From: Bryobacteraceae bacterium
GTDB taxonomy: Bacteria; Acidobacteriota; Terriglobia; Bryobacterales; Bryobacteraceae
Length of the DNA stretch: 64,000 bases
NCBI GenBank assembly: GCA_041394945.1
Contig: JAWKHH010000004.1
Coordinates: 1,302,001 to 1,366,000, forward strand
Direction of reading: 5' to 3'
In this document: in pieces, positions 1 through 8,894 of the stretch
How the letters are laid out: the number at the start of each line of letters is the position of its first letter
Position numbering within the stretch: the stretch's first letter is position 1
Translations under genes and position numbers: made by a program
The notes under the pieces: model-generated
Database searches by the model: none
What the model was told of the DNA's origin: nothing
Seen by the model: only the letters and a program-made list of their open reading frames with translations

Positions 1-1
1 C

Positions 2-247
2 AACGCAGCGGGTCGCGAGGCCGGCACGGCCATCGTGCAGTCAAACAGCCTCTTTCAGTTCAAGGCGCCCCGGCTTGACGAACCCGAAGTGAAACGCACC
101 AATCGCGGGAGGGCGCTGATGCTCGTGCTCGGCATCGGCGCGGCGGCCACGCTGGGCGGCGTACTTGCCAGCCGGGGCGGCGGCGGTCCGCAAACGCCGC
201 CGGTTTCGATCGGTGTGGGCGGGGTGGGCGTGGGAGGGCCTCGTTGA
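2..247 (+). CDS. C-terminal part of an unidentified membrane-anchored protein (5' end outside window)
   Basis: The frame is open from the first bases of the window, so this is probably the 3' end of a longer gene. A GTG at 35 could also start a free-standing 70-residue protein. One hydrophobic segment (ALMLVLGIGAAATLGGVLA) follows a short Lys/Arg stretch, and the tail is Gly/Pro/Val-rich. This looks like a single membrane anchor with a low-complexity end. The stop overlaps the TTG start of the next gene, which suggests co-transcription with the two secreted proteins downstream. I do not recognise the family. Confidence 0.45.
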   Translation, partial: NAAGREAGTAIVQSNSLFQFKAPRLDEPEVKRTNRGRALMLVLGIGAAATLGGVLASRGGGGPQTPPVSIGVGGVGVGGPR

Positions 248-1164
248 CGCGTTGGTCCATCCTGGCGCTTCCCGCAGCGCTCGCGGCACAGGTGACCTTG
301 GGTGGGTCGCATACGGGATTCGTGTTCGATGAACTGCGGCATGAGATCCGGCCGGTCATCGGCGAGCCGGGCGCCGCATACCTGGGCGCGGCTGTAGTGC
401 TGCCGTTTCGCCCGGAGCAGGTCTGGATTCGGAACGGCGGGGCGGCGGCCATCGCGATCGCCAAGAACGAGGAAGGCGCCGCCGAGGCGTGGCGAATCGG
501 CGGGCTCAAGTCCGGCGCGCTCGAAACGGTTCGGCTGGCCAGCGCCGAATCAGCCTGGGTGAGCACGGACGGAAACCTCGCACTGCTTGCTTCGGAGGGT
601 CACGTGCGCCTGGTGTCCGGGTCGATCGTGGGAGACCCCGTGCCGCGCGATTCCCTGCCCGGGCCGCTGGGCGCTGTCGCGTTCCAGCCCGAACCGGAGT
701 GCGCCATCCTCGCAACGGCTAACGAAGAACACACAGCGATTGTGCACCTGTGCGCCGGCGCGCCCGCGGAACCACGCGTGGAGCGATACCTGGAGCCAAC
801 CGTCCCCACGGCCATGACACGGGCTTTCGGCGTGCTGTGGATCGCCGACCGTGCCTCCTCCCGACTTCTCCGCGTCGGTGAGAGCGTCGATACGGCCGCC
901 GAGGGGCTTGACGATGCCGCGGGCATCCAGGCGGTCTCGCGCTCGGAACTGGCCATCGCCCATCGTGGCGGCATCGCCGTCGTCGATACGGCCAACGGCT
1001 CCGCCGCCTCCATCGATCTGCCGCTCACGCCGGACCGCCTCGAATACCTCGCTCCCGGACGCATCCTCGTCTGCAACCGATTGCGCGAGGACCCGGTCCT
1101 GGTGATCGACCTCGAACAGAACCGCGAGACCTTCTTCATCCCGCTGCCCGGAGGGACGCGATGA
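244..1164 (+). CDS. Secreted protein of unknown function, possibly beta-propeller-like
   Basis: The 306-residue product starts at a TTG that overlaps the previous stop, followed by a short hydrophobic signal peptide ending near AALAAQ. The rest is hydrophilic and beta-rich. It has recurring short units such as VWIADRASSRLLRV and GGIAVVDTANGSAASIDL, a pattern seen in propeller-type proteins that read out stored values. No catalytic motif is visible. Its last four bases (ATGA) overlap the start of the ASH-repeat gene, so the two are probably translationally coupled and act together outside the cytoplasm. The propeller reading is inference. Confidence 0.6.
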   Translation: MTRWSILALPAALAAQVTLGGSHTGFVFDELRHEIRPVIGEPGAAYLGAAVVLPFRPEQVWIRNGGAAAIAIAKNEEGAAEAWRIGGLKSGALETVRLASAESAWVSTDGNLALLASEGHVRLVSGSIVGDPVPRDSLPGPLGAVAFQPEPECAILATANEEHTAIVHLCAGAPAEPRVERYLEPTVPTAMTRAFGVLWIADRASSRLLRVGESVDTAAEGLDDAAGIQAVSRSELAIAHRGGIAVVDTANGSAASIDLPLTPDRLEYLAPGRILVCNRLREDPVLVIDLEQNRETFFIPLPGGTR

Positions 1165-2933
1165 TCCGCGCGCTGGTGCTCGCGTTGGCCGCGCTGCCCG
1201 CGATGGCGCAGGACGTCATCGTCAGTTACCTCAACTACAATTTCGGCAACCAGACCATCTTGAAGGAAGACGACGTCATCGGGTTTCCGGTGACGGCCAT
1301 CGGCTCGCGCTCGTCGTTTGCAGTCGTCATCAGCAATCGCGGCAAGAACCCCGTGAGCATCGCGGCGGTGGACGCCGCCGGCCCCGGTTTCGAGCTTTCG
1401 CAAGTGCCGCTGTTGCCCGCGGCCATCGTCGGCGGCGGCGAGACTCGCTTCAATATCCAGTTCGCACCGGTGACCGCGGGCGACTCACGCGGACAACTCC
1501 GTCTCCGCGTCGCCGGCGTCGTCTACAACTACGGCCTGCTCGCCACCGGAGCGGCTGCCGTGCTCGAATTCGAAAGCCTCACCGGATCCGGCGACGCCGT
1601 CGGAACGGTTCCCCCGGTGATCGACTTCGGGGCCGCCGCGGTGAACATCAGCCGCAACGTGGTCCGCTTCCGGATCCGCAACACAGGCAACGCCGAGGGG
1701 CGCGTCGGGAACCTCGCGATATCCGGAAGTTCGTTCTCGCTGCTCGATCCTCCTTCGCTGCCCTACACGCTCCAGCCGGGCGAGGCGATCTACTTCGGAA
1801 TCGCCTTCGTGCCGCGCGAGATCGGCGATGTTCGGGGGCAATTCCGGCTCGACAATCGCCAGTTCGTTCTCGCCGGCCGCGGCACGGGCGCCCAGTTGAC
1901 CGCCGCTCTGGCGTTCGGCGATATCCGCCTGCCGCTCAAGGCGCAAACCCCGGCCATTGTGCCGAACACCGATGTCGGCAGCCGCCGTACGTTCGGCATC
2001 GAAGTCTCCAATACCGGAGACGAGACCGGCTTCCTCGCTGCCGTCAGCGCCGGCGGCGACGGCTTCTCAGTCGCCCGCGAGGTCCGTTTTCCGCTTGCAG
2101 TACCACCCGGACAGACTGTACGGATCGAGGCTGTGTTCGCACCGGTCGAAGTCGGCACGATCGTGGGCTCGCTGCTTGTCCACGACGAAAGCTACAAGCT
2201 GATCGGCGTCGGCAGTGAGCCCCCTCCGCTTCCGGCCGCCCGCTTCAGCGGCGTCCCCACGCAGGCGCAATCGCTCGATCAGCCGAGCGTCGGGCTCGAA
2301 CTCGACGAGCCGTATCCCTACGACCTCAGCGGCAAGCTGGTGCTCAGCTTCTCGTCGGAATCGTTCCTGGACGACCCGGCGGTACAGTTCGTAACCGGCG
2401 CGAGAACGGTCGACTTTCGCATCCCGGCGAACACGACAACCGCGATTTTCGGTTCGTCCCTGCGGTCGGTGCGAATGCAGACCGGGAGTCTCGCCGGCAC
2501 AATCACGTTGGTCGCGCAGATGACGGCGGGGAAGTTCGACCTCACGCGCGGTTCGCCGCCGGTGACCACGGTGGAGATCCCGCCGGGACCGCCGGTGATA
2601 AGGTCCATCAGCCTGCTCGCCAAGAACGCGAAGAGCTTCGACCTCGTGATTCGCGGCGCGGCGCCCTCGCGCTCCGTGGAGCGGCTCGAGTTCACGTTGA
2701 CAGCCGCGCCCGGGGTGCGCCTCGCCACCAACCTGATCCGCTTGAATGTGTCGAGCCAGTTCGACTCCTGGTTCCGAAGCAGCGACTCAAAGCCCTTCGG
2801 CAGCCAGTTCACGGTGACCGTCAGCTTCGATCTCAGCGCTGACTTCTCGGCGATTCAGTCGATCGACGTGCGGGCGTTCAACCCGCTCGGAGGATCGGCG
2901 GCAAAGCGCGTCACCGTCGGCACGGACCAGTAG
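1161..2933 (+). CDS. Secreted protein with three ASH (choice-of-anchor D) repeats
   Basis: The 590-residue product begins with a clear signal peptide (MIRALVLALAALPAMAQ). Three Ig-like ASPM/SPD-2/Hydin modules follow at roughly residues 25-125, 145-245 and 250-350. Each shows the family pattern of an ISN.G or IRNTGN strand, a GxGF/GSSF turn, and a FAPVTAGDSRG, FVPREIGDVRG or FAPVEVGTIVG strand. The remaining 240 residues are beta-rich without a recognised domain. Such proteins are common surface or secreted adhesive/scaffold proteins in Acidobacteriota. The gene is last in its run and meets the methyltransferase gene convergently with one base between them. Confidence 0.75.
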   Translation: MIRALVLALAALPAMAQDVIVSYLNYNFGNQTILKEDDVIGFPVTAIGSRSSFAVVISNRGKNPVSIAAVDAAGPGFELSQVPLLPAAIVGGGETRFNIQFAPVTAGDSRGQLRLRVAGVVYNYGLLATGAAAVLEFESLTGSGDAVGTVPPVIDFGAAAVNISRNVVRFRIRNTGNAEGRVGNLAISGSSFSLLDPPSLPYTLQPGEAIYFGIAFVPREIGDVRGQFRLDNRQFVLAGRGTGAQLTAALAFGDIRLPLKAQTPAIVPNTDVGSRRTFGIEVSNTGDETGFLAAVSAGGDGFSVAREVRFPLAVPPGQTVRIEAVFAPVEVGTIVGSLLVHDESYKLIGVGSEPPPLPAARFSGVPTQAQSLDQPSVGLELDEPYPYDLSGKLVLSFSSESFLDDPAVQFVTGARTVDFRIPANTTTAIFGSSLRSVRMQTGSLAGTITLVAQMTAGKFDLTRGSPPVTTVEIPPGPPVIRSISLLAKNAKSFDLVIRGAAPSRSVERLEFTLTAAPGVRLATNLIRLNVSSQFDSWFRSSDSKPFGSQFTVTVSFDLSADFSAIQSIDVRAFNPLGGSAAKRVTVGTDQ

Positions 2934-2934
2934 A

Positions 2935-3546
2935 CTACTTTTCGAATTCGAGGAAATATTGGTATTCGAGCATGCCGCGATGCTCCGTCTTCAGCCGGAA
3001 GCCGGCCTTCTCGAATTCCGCGACCACGTCTTCCTGCGCGATCTTCATCGCGATGCCCGGCCCCACCGGAAGATCGCGCTTGTGGAAATCGACAATCACC
3101 ACGCGCCCTCCCGGTTTCAACGCGGTGATCAGCTTCTTGTAGTAGGCCGGCCGGTGATCGATATGGTGCAGAACGTCGCAGAAGAAAACCGTGTCCACGG
3201 ACTCCGGCGCGAGCTTCGGGTCGTTCGCCGCGGCGACCACCGGTTCGACATTCGCCGGTGAGGATTCCTTGGTCTTCGCGAGCAGTTTGGGGTCAAGATC
3301 CACCGCGAACACTTTGCTGACGTGGGGAGCAATCCGGCGAGTGAAGTAGCCCGAACCGGCGCCGATGTCGGCCACCACTTCGTCGGTCCGGAGGCGCAGC
3401 GCCTCGATGACGGCGTGAGGTTTCTGCCACCGGTCCCGCTCCGGATTCTCGAGAATTTTCGCGTATTCTTCCGGGTCGCGCGGCGGATGAGAGTGCTGGC
3501 CATGTACTTGAGCCATGAGAAGGAGGAGGGGAGCGGCAACGATCAT
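2935..3546 (-). CDS. Exported class I SAM-dependent methyltransferase
   Basis: A Rossmann methyltransferase is evident from motif I (VADIGAGSGYF, about residues 58-68), an acidic residue after the next strand (FAVDLDPKLL), motif post-I/II around TVFFCDVLHHI, and a LKPGGRVVIVDF strand. The start was placed at 3546 because the frame upstream runs into the permease gene, and because the ATG there begins a signal-peptide-like stretch (MIVAAPLLLLMAQVHGQ). This gives 203 residues. An N-terminal export signal on a SAM enzyme is odd, since SAM is cytoplasmic. It may be a membrane anchor or a lipid-directed enzyme. It is last in the pcrA-permease run. The substrate is unknown. Confidence 0.75.
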   Translation of the reverse strand: MIVAAPLLLLMAQVHGQHSHPPRDPEEYAKILENPERDRWQKPHAVIEALRLRTDEVVADIGAGSGYFTRRIAPHVSKVFAVDLDPKLLAKTKESSPANVEPVVAAANDPKLAPESVDTVFFCDVLHHIDHRPAYYKKLITALKPGGRVVIVDFHKRDLPVGPGIAMKIAQEDVVAEFEKAGFRLKTEHRGMLEYQYFLEFEK

Positions 3547-3551
3547 GGGAA

Positions 3552-5048
3552 CTACCAGTCTATCGAACTGGTGCGCCGCCGTCCGTAAAACCAATAGATC
3601 GCCAGCCCGATTACGAGCCACAGAAAGAAGCGAATCCAGGTTTCGATGGGCAGGCTGGTCATCAGGATGGCGCAGAAAAAGATGGAAATCGAAGGTAGAA
3701 CGGGCACCCACGGCACACGAAATCCACGAGGGCGGTCGGGCTGTTTCTTGCGCAGCACGATCACACCCGCGGAAACGACGACGAAGGCGAACAGTGTGCC
3801 GATGTTGGCCAGGTCGGCGAATGTGCCGATGTCCCAGATACCGGCCGGAATGCCCACGATCACGCCGGCCACCCAGGTGGAGAGGTGCGGAGTCCGGTAG
3901 TCCGGATGGACGCTCGAGAAGGCATCCGGCAGAAGTTTGTCGCGCGACATGGCGAACCAGATGCGCGTCTGCCCGTACTGGAATACGAGCAGAGAACTGA
4001 TCATCCCGACCAGGGCGCCGATGCCGACCACGGCGCGGATCTTGTGGTACCCGAGATTGCGCAGCACGTCGGCCACCGGCGCCGCGCTATTGAGGCTCTT
4101 CCAGTTGGCCACGCCGGTGAGCACCAGCGCGACACTCACGTAGAGCAACGTGCAAACGATGAGCGAAACGATGATGCCGAACGGAAGATCGCGCTGCGGG
4201 CGGCGGCACTCCTCCGCGGCGGTTGAAACCGAGTCAAACCCGATGTAGGTGAAGAAAACGATAGCCGCGCCGGTGAGCACGCCCGGAAAGCCGTTCGGCA
4301 TGAATGGCTCCCAGTTCTCCACCTGCACGGCGCGCGCGGCGCCGAAGACGAAGATGAGAATCGCGGCGATCTTCACTGCCACCATCACATTGTTGGCGCG
4401 GGCGGACTCGCGCACGCCCCATACCAGCAGCACCGTCAGGAGCATCAGTATGAGGAACGACGGCAGGTTGAACCAGGACCCGGTCATCACGCCGCCCACA
4501 AACATGGGCTCCGATAAATGTTTCGGCAGCGAAACTCCGAAAAGGGCGTGCAGCACGTCGTTGAAGTAGGCGGAAAAGCCCACGGCGACGGCCATGTTCG
4601 ACACGGCGTACTCGAGAATGAGATCCCACCCGATAATCCACGCGAAGATCTCGCCGAGCGTGGCGTAGGCGTACGTATAGGCGCTCCCGGCAACCGGGAT
4701 CATCGACGCCAGCTCCGCGTAGCAGAGCGCGGCGAAGCTGCAGGCGACCGCCACGAGAAAAAAAGAGAGCGCGATGCCAGGACCGGCGCCGGGTCGGCCG
4801 ATCGACGCGATCGAGCTGGGGCCTTCGAGAAGCAGGTCAAGCAGCGGGGCGTGCAGTACGGATTCGTACGCGCGCACCTCGCCCGCCGCCGCCGTGCCGG
4901 TAAGGATGAAGATGCCGGATCCGATGACCGCGCCGATCCCCAATGCCGCCATCGACCAGGGACCGAGCGTCTTGGCCAATCGCCGAGCCGGGTCTTCCGA
5001 ATCGGCGATCAGCCGGTCTATGCTCTTGGTGCGAAACAGGGAGTTCAT
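3552..5048 (-). CDS. APC-superfamily amino acid permease (cationic amino acid transporter type)
   Basis: The product is a 498-residue polytopic inner-membrane protein with about 12-14 hydrophobic segments. The first carries the APC substrate-binding signature GIGAVIGSGIFILTG, followed by a long extracytoplasmic loop with PLLDLLLEGPSSI. A conserved GFDSVSTAAEECRRPQRDLP segment marks the CAT/YfnA subgroup, which imports amino acids by proton or substrate gradient. The length fits the family. It lies 12 bases after the small basic ORF and 5 bases before the methyltransferase, in one minus-strand run starting with the helicase. The substrate cannot be read from the sequence. Confidence 0.9.
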   Translation of the reverse strand: MNSLFRTKSIDRLIADSEDPARRLAKTLGPWSMAALGIGAVIGSGIFILTGTAAAGEVRAYESVLHAPLLDLLLEGPSSIASIGRPGAGPGIALSFFLVAVACSFAALCYAELASMIPVAGSAYTYAYATLGEIFAWIIGWDLILEYAVSNMAVAVGFSAYFNDVLHALFGVSLPKHLSEPMFVGGVMTGSWFNLPSFLILMLLTVLLVWGVRESARANNVMVAVKIAAILIFVFGAARAVQVENWEPFMPNGFPGVLTGAAIVFFTYIGFDSVSTAAEECRRPQRDLPFGIIVSLIVCTLLYVSVALVLTGVANWKSLNSAAPVADVLRNLGYHKIRAVVGIGALVGMISSLLVFQYGQTRIWFAMSRDKLLPDAFSSVHPDYRTPHLSTWVAGVIVGIPAGIWDIGTFADLANIGTLFAFVVVSAGVIVLRKKQPDRPRGFRVPWVPVLPSISIFFCAILMTSLPIETWIRFFLWLVIGLAIYWFYGRRRTSSIDW

Positions 5049-5060
5049 CCCCGGTTCCGC

Positions 5061-5219
5061 CTAGCGCTTGCGCTGGCCCTTCGCCTGGTGCTGGACCCGC
5101 TTCTTGTTGGAGCCGCGGGCGACGCCGGAGGCGCGTTTCGCCTTGGCGGGCGCCGCTTTCCGCGCCTTGCGCTTGGCTACCTTCCGCTCGGCTCGATCGG
5201 TGATGTGCTTCGTATTCAT
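5061..5219 (-). CDS. Small, strongly basic 52-residue protein
   Basis: This short ORF fills the gap between the helicase stop and the permease start, with 4 and 12 bases on either side. The translated product runs from MNTKHITDRAERKVAKRK to VQHQAKGQRKR and is about 40 percent Lys/Arg with many Ala, much like histone H1-type tails or small nucleic-acid-binding proteins. Both boundaries abut neighbouring genes in the same direction, as expected for a real operon member. No family is recognised. Binding of DNA or RNA is inferred from composition only. Confidence 0.6.
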   Translation of the reverse strand: MNTKHITDRAERKVAKRKARKAAPAKAKRASGVARGSNKKRVQHQAKGQRKR

Positions 5220-5223
5220 GCGT

Positions 5224-7650
5224 CTATTGAAATCCTGCGTACTTCGCGATCAATTTCTTCAGGCCGTGGCCCGGGAACATCACCGTCACCTTGGCGTCGT
5301 CGCCTTCGCCCTCCCGCCGAACCACAGTGCCGCGCCCGTATTTAGGGTGGACCACTGTGGAGCCCTCGCCGGTCCTGCCCGCGGCGGGCTTGCTCTTACC
5401 AAACGAACCGGGAGACTTGGCCGCGGGAAGCGAAGAGGGCCTCGGCGGCGGATTCGCACTGGCCGGTCTTGCCGGCGCATCGTTAAACCCGCGCGCCGGG
5501 ATTCCGCGCTCACGGAAAAACCGGCTGATGTTCTCTTTTGAATTATAAGCCGATGGCGGAGCCGCGCGCGGGGATTCGGTTTGTTGGGATCGAATCCGCG
5601 CGGCGCCCCAACTGCCGGCCTCGCGGACGTATCCGCGTTCGGCGTAGAGATCGATTTCGCCGGTGCGTTCAATACCGGCTTCGTCGAGTTCCTCATCGCC
5701 ACGATCCGGCACTCCCTCGAACACGCAAAGTTCCTGTGGAATCTCGCGCAGGAACCGCGACTTCACCGCCGGCTCCGACGGTCCCCCGCCATAGCGGCGC
5801 CGGGCGTTAGCGTGGGTGATGAAGAGCTGCTTTTCGGCGCGCGTCATCCCGACATAGCAAAGCCGCCGCTCCTCCTCCATCATGGATTCGTTCTCCAGGG
5901 AGCGGGCGTGCGGGAACAGCCGCTCCTCCATGCCGGCCAGAAACACAACCGGAAATTCGAGGCCTTTGGCGTTGTGGACCGTCAGCAACGACAGCCGTGC
6001 TTTTTCGTCCACCTGATCGGCGTCTGCCACCAGCGCCGCGTGATCGAGAAACTCAGCGATCCCCTCTCCGCGCTCGGCGGCTTCGGCAGCGGCGTTCAAC
6101 AACTCGTCCAGGTTCTCCAGCCGCGATTCCGACCCGGGCGTCTTGTCGTCCTTGAGCATCCGCCGGTAGCCGGTAAGCTCCAGAATCTCTGAGAGCAATT
6201 CGGCGATATTGGCCGCGGCCGTACGGTCGCGAAGATGGTCCACAACGCGACGGAAGGCCGCCACGGCCGCCTCGGCCCGTCCGCTCAAAGCGCCGGAGTC
6301 CAGCATGTCCACCAGCGCGTGCCACGGCGAGAGTCCGCGCTCGCGGCCGTGCTGTTCGATTTGCTCGACGGTCGTCTTGCCGATGCCCCGCGCCGGCGTG
6401 TTGATGATTCGCAGCAGACTCACCGCGTCGCCGGGAACCATCAGCATCTTCAGGTACGCGAGCATGTCCTTGATTTCGGCGCGCTGGTAGAAGCTCAAAC
6501 CGCCCACAACGACGTACGGCAGGCGGTAGCGGCGCAGCGCCTCCTCGATCTGCCGTGATTGCGAGTTCGTCCGGTAGAGCACCGCCGCGCGGGCCTTCGC
6601 GTCGCGCTTGAAGATCTTGTCCACCGTATCGGCTATGAACAGCGCCTCATTCTCACCATCGTGGGCGCGATACACGGTGACCTTCGGTCCGCCGGCGGCC
6701 TCCGTCCACAGCCACTTGCCCTTGCGCTGTTTGTTGTTCGCGATCACCGAACTGGCCGCCTCGAGGATCGTCTTCGTCGACCGGTAGTTCTGCTCCAGCC
6801 GGATGACCAGCGCGTTCGGGAAATCGCGCTCGAAGTCGAGGATGTTCTGAATGTCGGCTCCGCGCCAACTGTAGATCGACTGATCCTCGTCGCCCACCAC
6901 GCAGACGTTATCGTGCGCGTTGGCGATCAGGCGGATGAGTTCGTACTGCGCACGGTTGGTGTCCTGGTACTCGTCGACCATGAGGAACTCGACCCACCGG
7001 CCCCACTTTTCGCGCGTGGCGGCGTCGGTCTTGAGCAGGCGGACGCTCTCGAGCAGCAGGTCGTCGAAATCGAGCGCGTTCGCGCGGCCGAGCCCGGTGT
7101 TGTACTCCTCGAACAGTTTGGCCATCCACTTCGCTTTGTCGTCGGTGGCCTTCTTCGCCCAGTCTTCCGGGATCTCACCGCGATTCTTGCCCGCCGAAAT
7201 CGCCGAGAGGACGCTGCGCGGAGGCAGGGCTTTGTCGTCGATGCCGTGCTGCTTGTATAGACTCTTCAGCAGCGACAGTTGATCGTCGTCGTCGTAAATG
7301 AGGAATTGGCGGGTGAACGACGGCCGCACCTGCGCCAGGGGAGCGCCGTCACGCCGAAGTAGACGCACGCAAAAGGAGTGGAACGTGGAGACCTCCGGTC
7401 CGCGTCCCGGGGGCACGTGAGACCCGAGGAGTCCTCCAATGCGCGCCCGCATCTCGGCGGCGGCTTTGTTGGTGAACGTCACCGCGAGGATGCGCTCGGG
7501 GGCCACGTTGTGGCTGGCGATCAGGTGACTGATGCGATGCGTCACCACGCGGGTCTTGCCGCTGCCCGCACCGGCCAGGATCAGCAGCGGGCCATGCACA
7601 TGCTCCACCGCCTGCTGCTGTTGGGGGTTCAATCCGGAAGTAAAATCCAT
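5224..7650 (-). CDS. pcrA: ATP-dependent DNA helicase, PcrA/UvrD family
   Basis: This superfamily 1A 3'-5' helicase acts in nucleotide-excision and mismatch repair and removes RecA or stalled complexes. Motif I is AGAGSGKT (residues 26-33 from the chosen start). Also visible are FTNKAAAEMRAR (Ia), DEYQDTN (II), GDEDQSIYSWRGA (III), LEQNYRS (IV), TVHNAKGLEFPVVFL (V) and YVGMTRAEK (VI). The C-terminal end has the basic Tudor-like module seen in PcrA (VVHPKYGRGTVVRREGEG). The start was set at 7650 because the upstream frame has no recognisable helicase sequence and MDFTSGLNPQQQQAV is the usual N-terminus. This gives 808 residues. It is first gene of a minus-strand run with the basic ORF and permease. 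Confidence 0.95.
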   Translation of the reverse strand: MDFTSGLNPQQQQAVEHVHGPLLILAGAGSGKTRVVTHRISHLIASHNVAPERILAVTFTNKAAAEMRARIGGLLGSHVPPGRGPEVSTFHSFCVRLLRRDGAPLAQVRPSFTRQFLIYDDDDQLSLLKSLYKQHGIDDKALPPRSVLSAISAGKNRGEIPEDWAKKATDDKAKWMAKLFEEYNTGLGRANALDFDDLLLESVRLLKTDAATREKWGRWVEFLMVDEYQDTNRAQYELIRLIANAHDNVCVVGDEDQSIYSWRGADIQNILDFERDFPNALVIRLEQNYRSTKTILEAASSVIANNKQRKGKWLWTEAAGGPKVTVYRAHDGENEALFIADTVDKIFKRDAKARAAVLYRTNSQSRQIEEALRRYRLPYVVVGGLSFYQRAEIKDMLAYLKMLMVPGDAVSLLRIINTPARGIGKTTVEQIEQHGRERGLSPWHALVDMLDSGALSGRAEAAVAAFRRVVDHLRDRTAAANIAELLSEILELTGYRRMLKDDKTPGSESRLENLDELLNAAAEAAERGEGIAEFLDHAALVADADQVDEKARLSLLTVHNAKGLEFPVVFLAGMEERLFPHARSLENESMMEEERRLCYVGMTRAEKQLFITHANARRRYGGGPSEPAVKSRFLREIPQELCVFEGVPDRGDEELDEAGIERTGEIDLYAERGYVREAGSWGAARIRSQQTESPRAAPPSAYNSKENISRFFRERGIPARGFNDAPARPASANPPPRPSSLPAAKSPGSFGKSKPAAGRTGEGSTVVHPKYGRGTVVRREGEGDDAKVTVMFPGHGLKKLIAKYAGFQ

Positions 7651-7738
7651 GAGGTCTGAGAACGGCGATCGGGGGGAGGGCGCGCCGCCCTCGATTATCG
7701 CATGGGGTCGCGCGGACGGCCGTGCGGCGGCGGAGCCG

Positions 7739-7772
7739 TTGACAAACGCGGCCGCAAGACCGCTGTTATGAT
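7739..7772 (+). promoter_or_regulatory. Candidate promoter for moxR in the divergent intergenic region
   Basis: The 230-base gap between the helicase (minus) and MoxR (plus) starts must serve both genes. In it a TTGACA (7739-7744) lies upstream of TGTTATGAT (7764-7772), which reads as an extended -10 element. The spacing between TTGACA and TATGAT is 22 bases, too wide for a standard pair, so the extended -10 would have to carry recognition. I see no comparable element for the helicase side and no other gene in this gap. Confidence 0.35.
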
Positions 7773-7880
7773 GAACAAAAGATGGAGCTACCTCCATCCG
7801 TCCATCCGTGAACCACACGCGACCCACCGCAGGCCCTCTGCCCGCCTTCCCCGCGCGCCGGCGCGGACAGCCGGTGTGCG

Positions 7881-8867
7881 ATGCCACCTAGCGAAGAGCA
7901 CGCCCTGCGTGCTCCGGCGGCCATGGAACCGGCGGCAGTCACCGTCCGGCAGCTCGAGGCCGCACTCGGCCAAGCCATCCGCGGCAAGCCGGAAGTCATC
8001 CGTCTTTCGCTGGTCTGCCTGCTCGCCAAGGGCCATCTGCTGATCGAGGACGTTCCCGGCGTCGGCAAAACCACGCTCGCGCATTCGCTGGCGCGCGCCG
8101 TCCGCTGCCAGTTCCACCGCCTCCAGTTCACGGCCGACATGCTCCCGGCGGATGTGCTCGGCGTCACGCTCTACAACGCGCAGTCGCGCGAGTTCGAGTT
8201 CAAGCCGGGGCCGATCTTCACCAATTTCCTTCTCGCCGACGAAATCAACCGGGCCACGCCGAAAACGCAGAGCGCCCTGCTCGAAGCGATGAACGAACCG
8301 CAGATCACCATCGACGGCAAATCCTACCTGCTCGACCCGCCGTTCATGGTGATCGCCACGCAGAACCCGGTGGAGCACCACGGCACCTACCCGCTGCCGG
8401 AATCCCAGCTCGATCGCTTCCTCCTTCGCATCCAGGTGGGCTATCCCGATGCCGCGAGCGAGCGCGAGATCCTCCGCCAGACGGAGAGTTCGCGTCCGGC
8501 GTGGGTGGACGGCGGCGTGATCGAAGCGAGCGAGATTCTCGAGATCCAGGAAGCGGTGCGGCATGTCCGCGTCGACGACGCGCTGGTGGACTACATGCTG
8601 GCCATCGTCGAGCAGACACGCGGGCACGAATCGTTGGCGCTCGGCGTGAGTCCGCGCGGCGCGCAGGCGCTCTACCGGGCCACGCAGGCGCTCGCGTTGG
8701 CCGAAGGGCGCGAGTACGCGATCCCGGACGACGTGAAGCGGCTGGTGGCGCCCGTGTTCGCCCATCGCGTCATGGTCAACACGCGAATGGCCATGGCGCA
8801 GCGCGGCGCGGGGTCGGCGGCGGCGATCCTCGCCGACATCCTCACCGCGGTGGACGTACCCTTGTAG
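7881..8867 (+). CDS. MoxR-family AAA+ ATPase
   Basis: The 328-residue product is a MoxR-type chaperone ATPase. Walker A is GVGKTT. Walker B and its follow-on are LLADEINRATPKTQSALLEAM, one of the most typical MoxR signatures, and sensor 1 is VIATQNPVEHHGTYPLPESQLDRF. MoxR proteins usually help mature metal-cofactor or VWA-domain proteins and are often followed by DUF58 and VWA genes. Here the next gene is a YchF-type GTPase instead, so the usual partner is missing locally. The start could also be the Met at 7923. I kept 7881 without a strong ribosome-binding site to decide. Confidence 0.9.
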   Translation: MPPSEEHALRAPAAMEPAAVTVRQLEAALGQAIRGKPEVIRLSLVCLLAKGHLLIEDVPGVGKTTLAHSLARAVRCQFHRLQFTADMLPADVLGVTLYNAQSREFEFKPGPIFTNFLLADEINRATPKTQSALLEAMNEPQITIDGKSYLLDPPFMVIATQNPVEHHGTYPLPESQLDRFLLRIQVGYPDAASEREILRQTESSRPAWVDGGVIEASEILEIQEAVRHVRVDDALVDYMLAIVEQTRGHESLALGVSPRGAQALYRATQALALAEGREYAIPDDVKRLVAPVFAHRVMVNTRMAMAQRGAGSAAAILADILTAVDVPL

Positions 8868-8894
8868 TTTGCCTCTGCTGTCTCAAACACGAAT

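Noticed and set aside
7651..7880. An N-terminal extension of the helicase to 7887
   Set aside because: The extra 79 residues have no helicase character and would consume the whole divergent promoter region.
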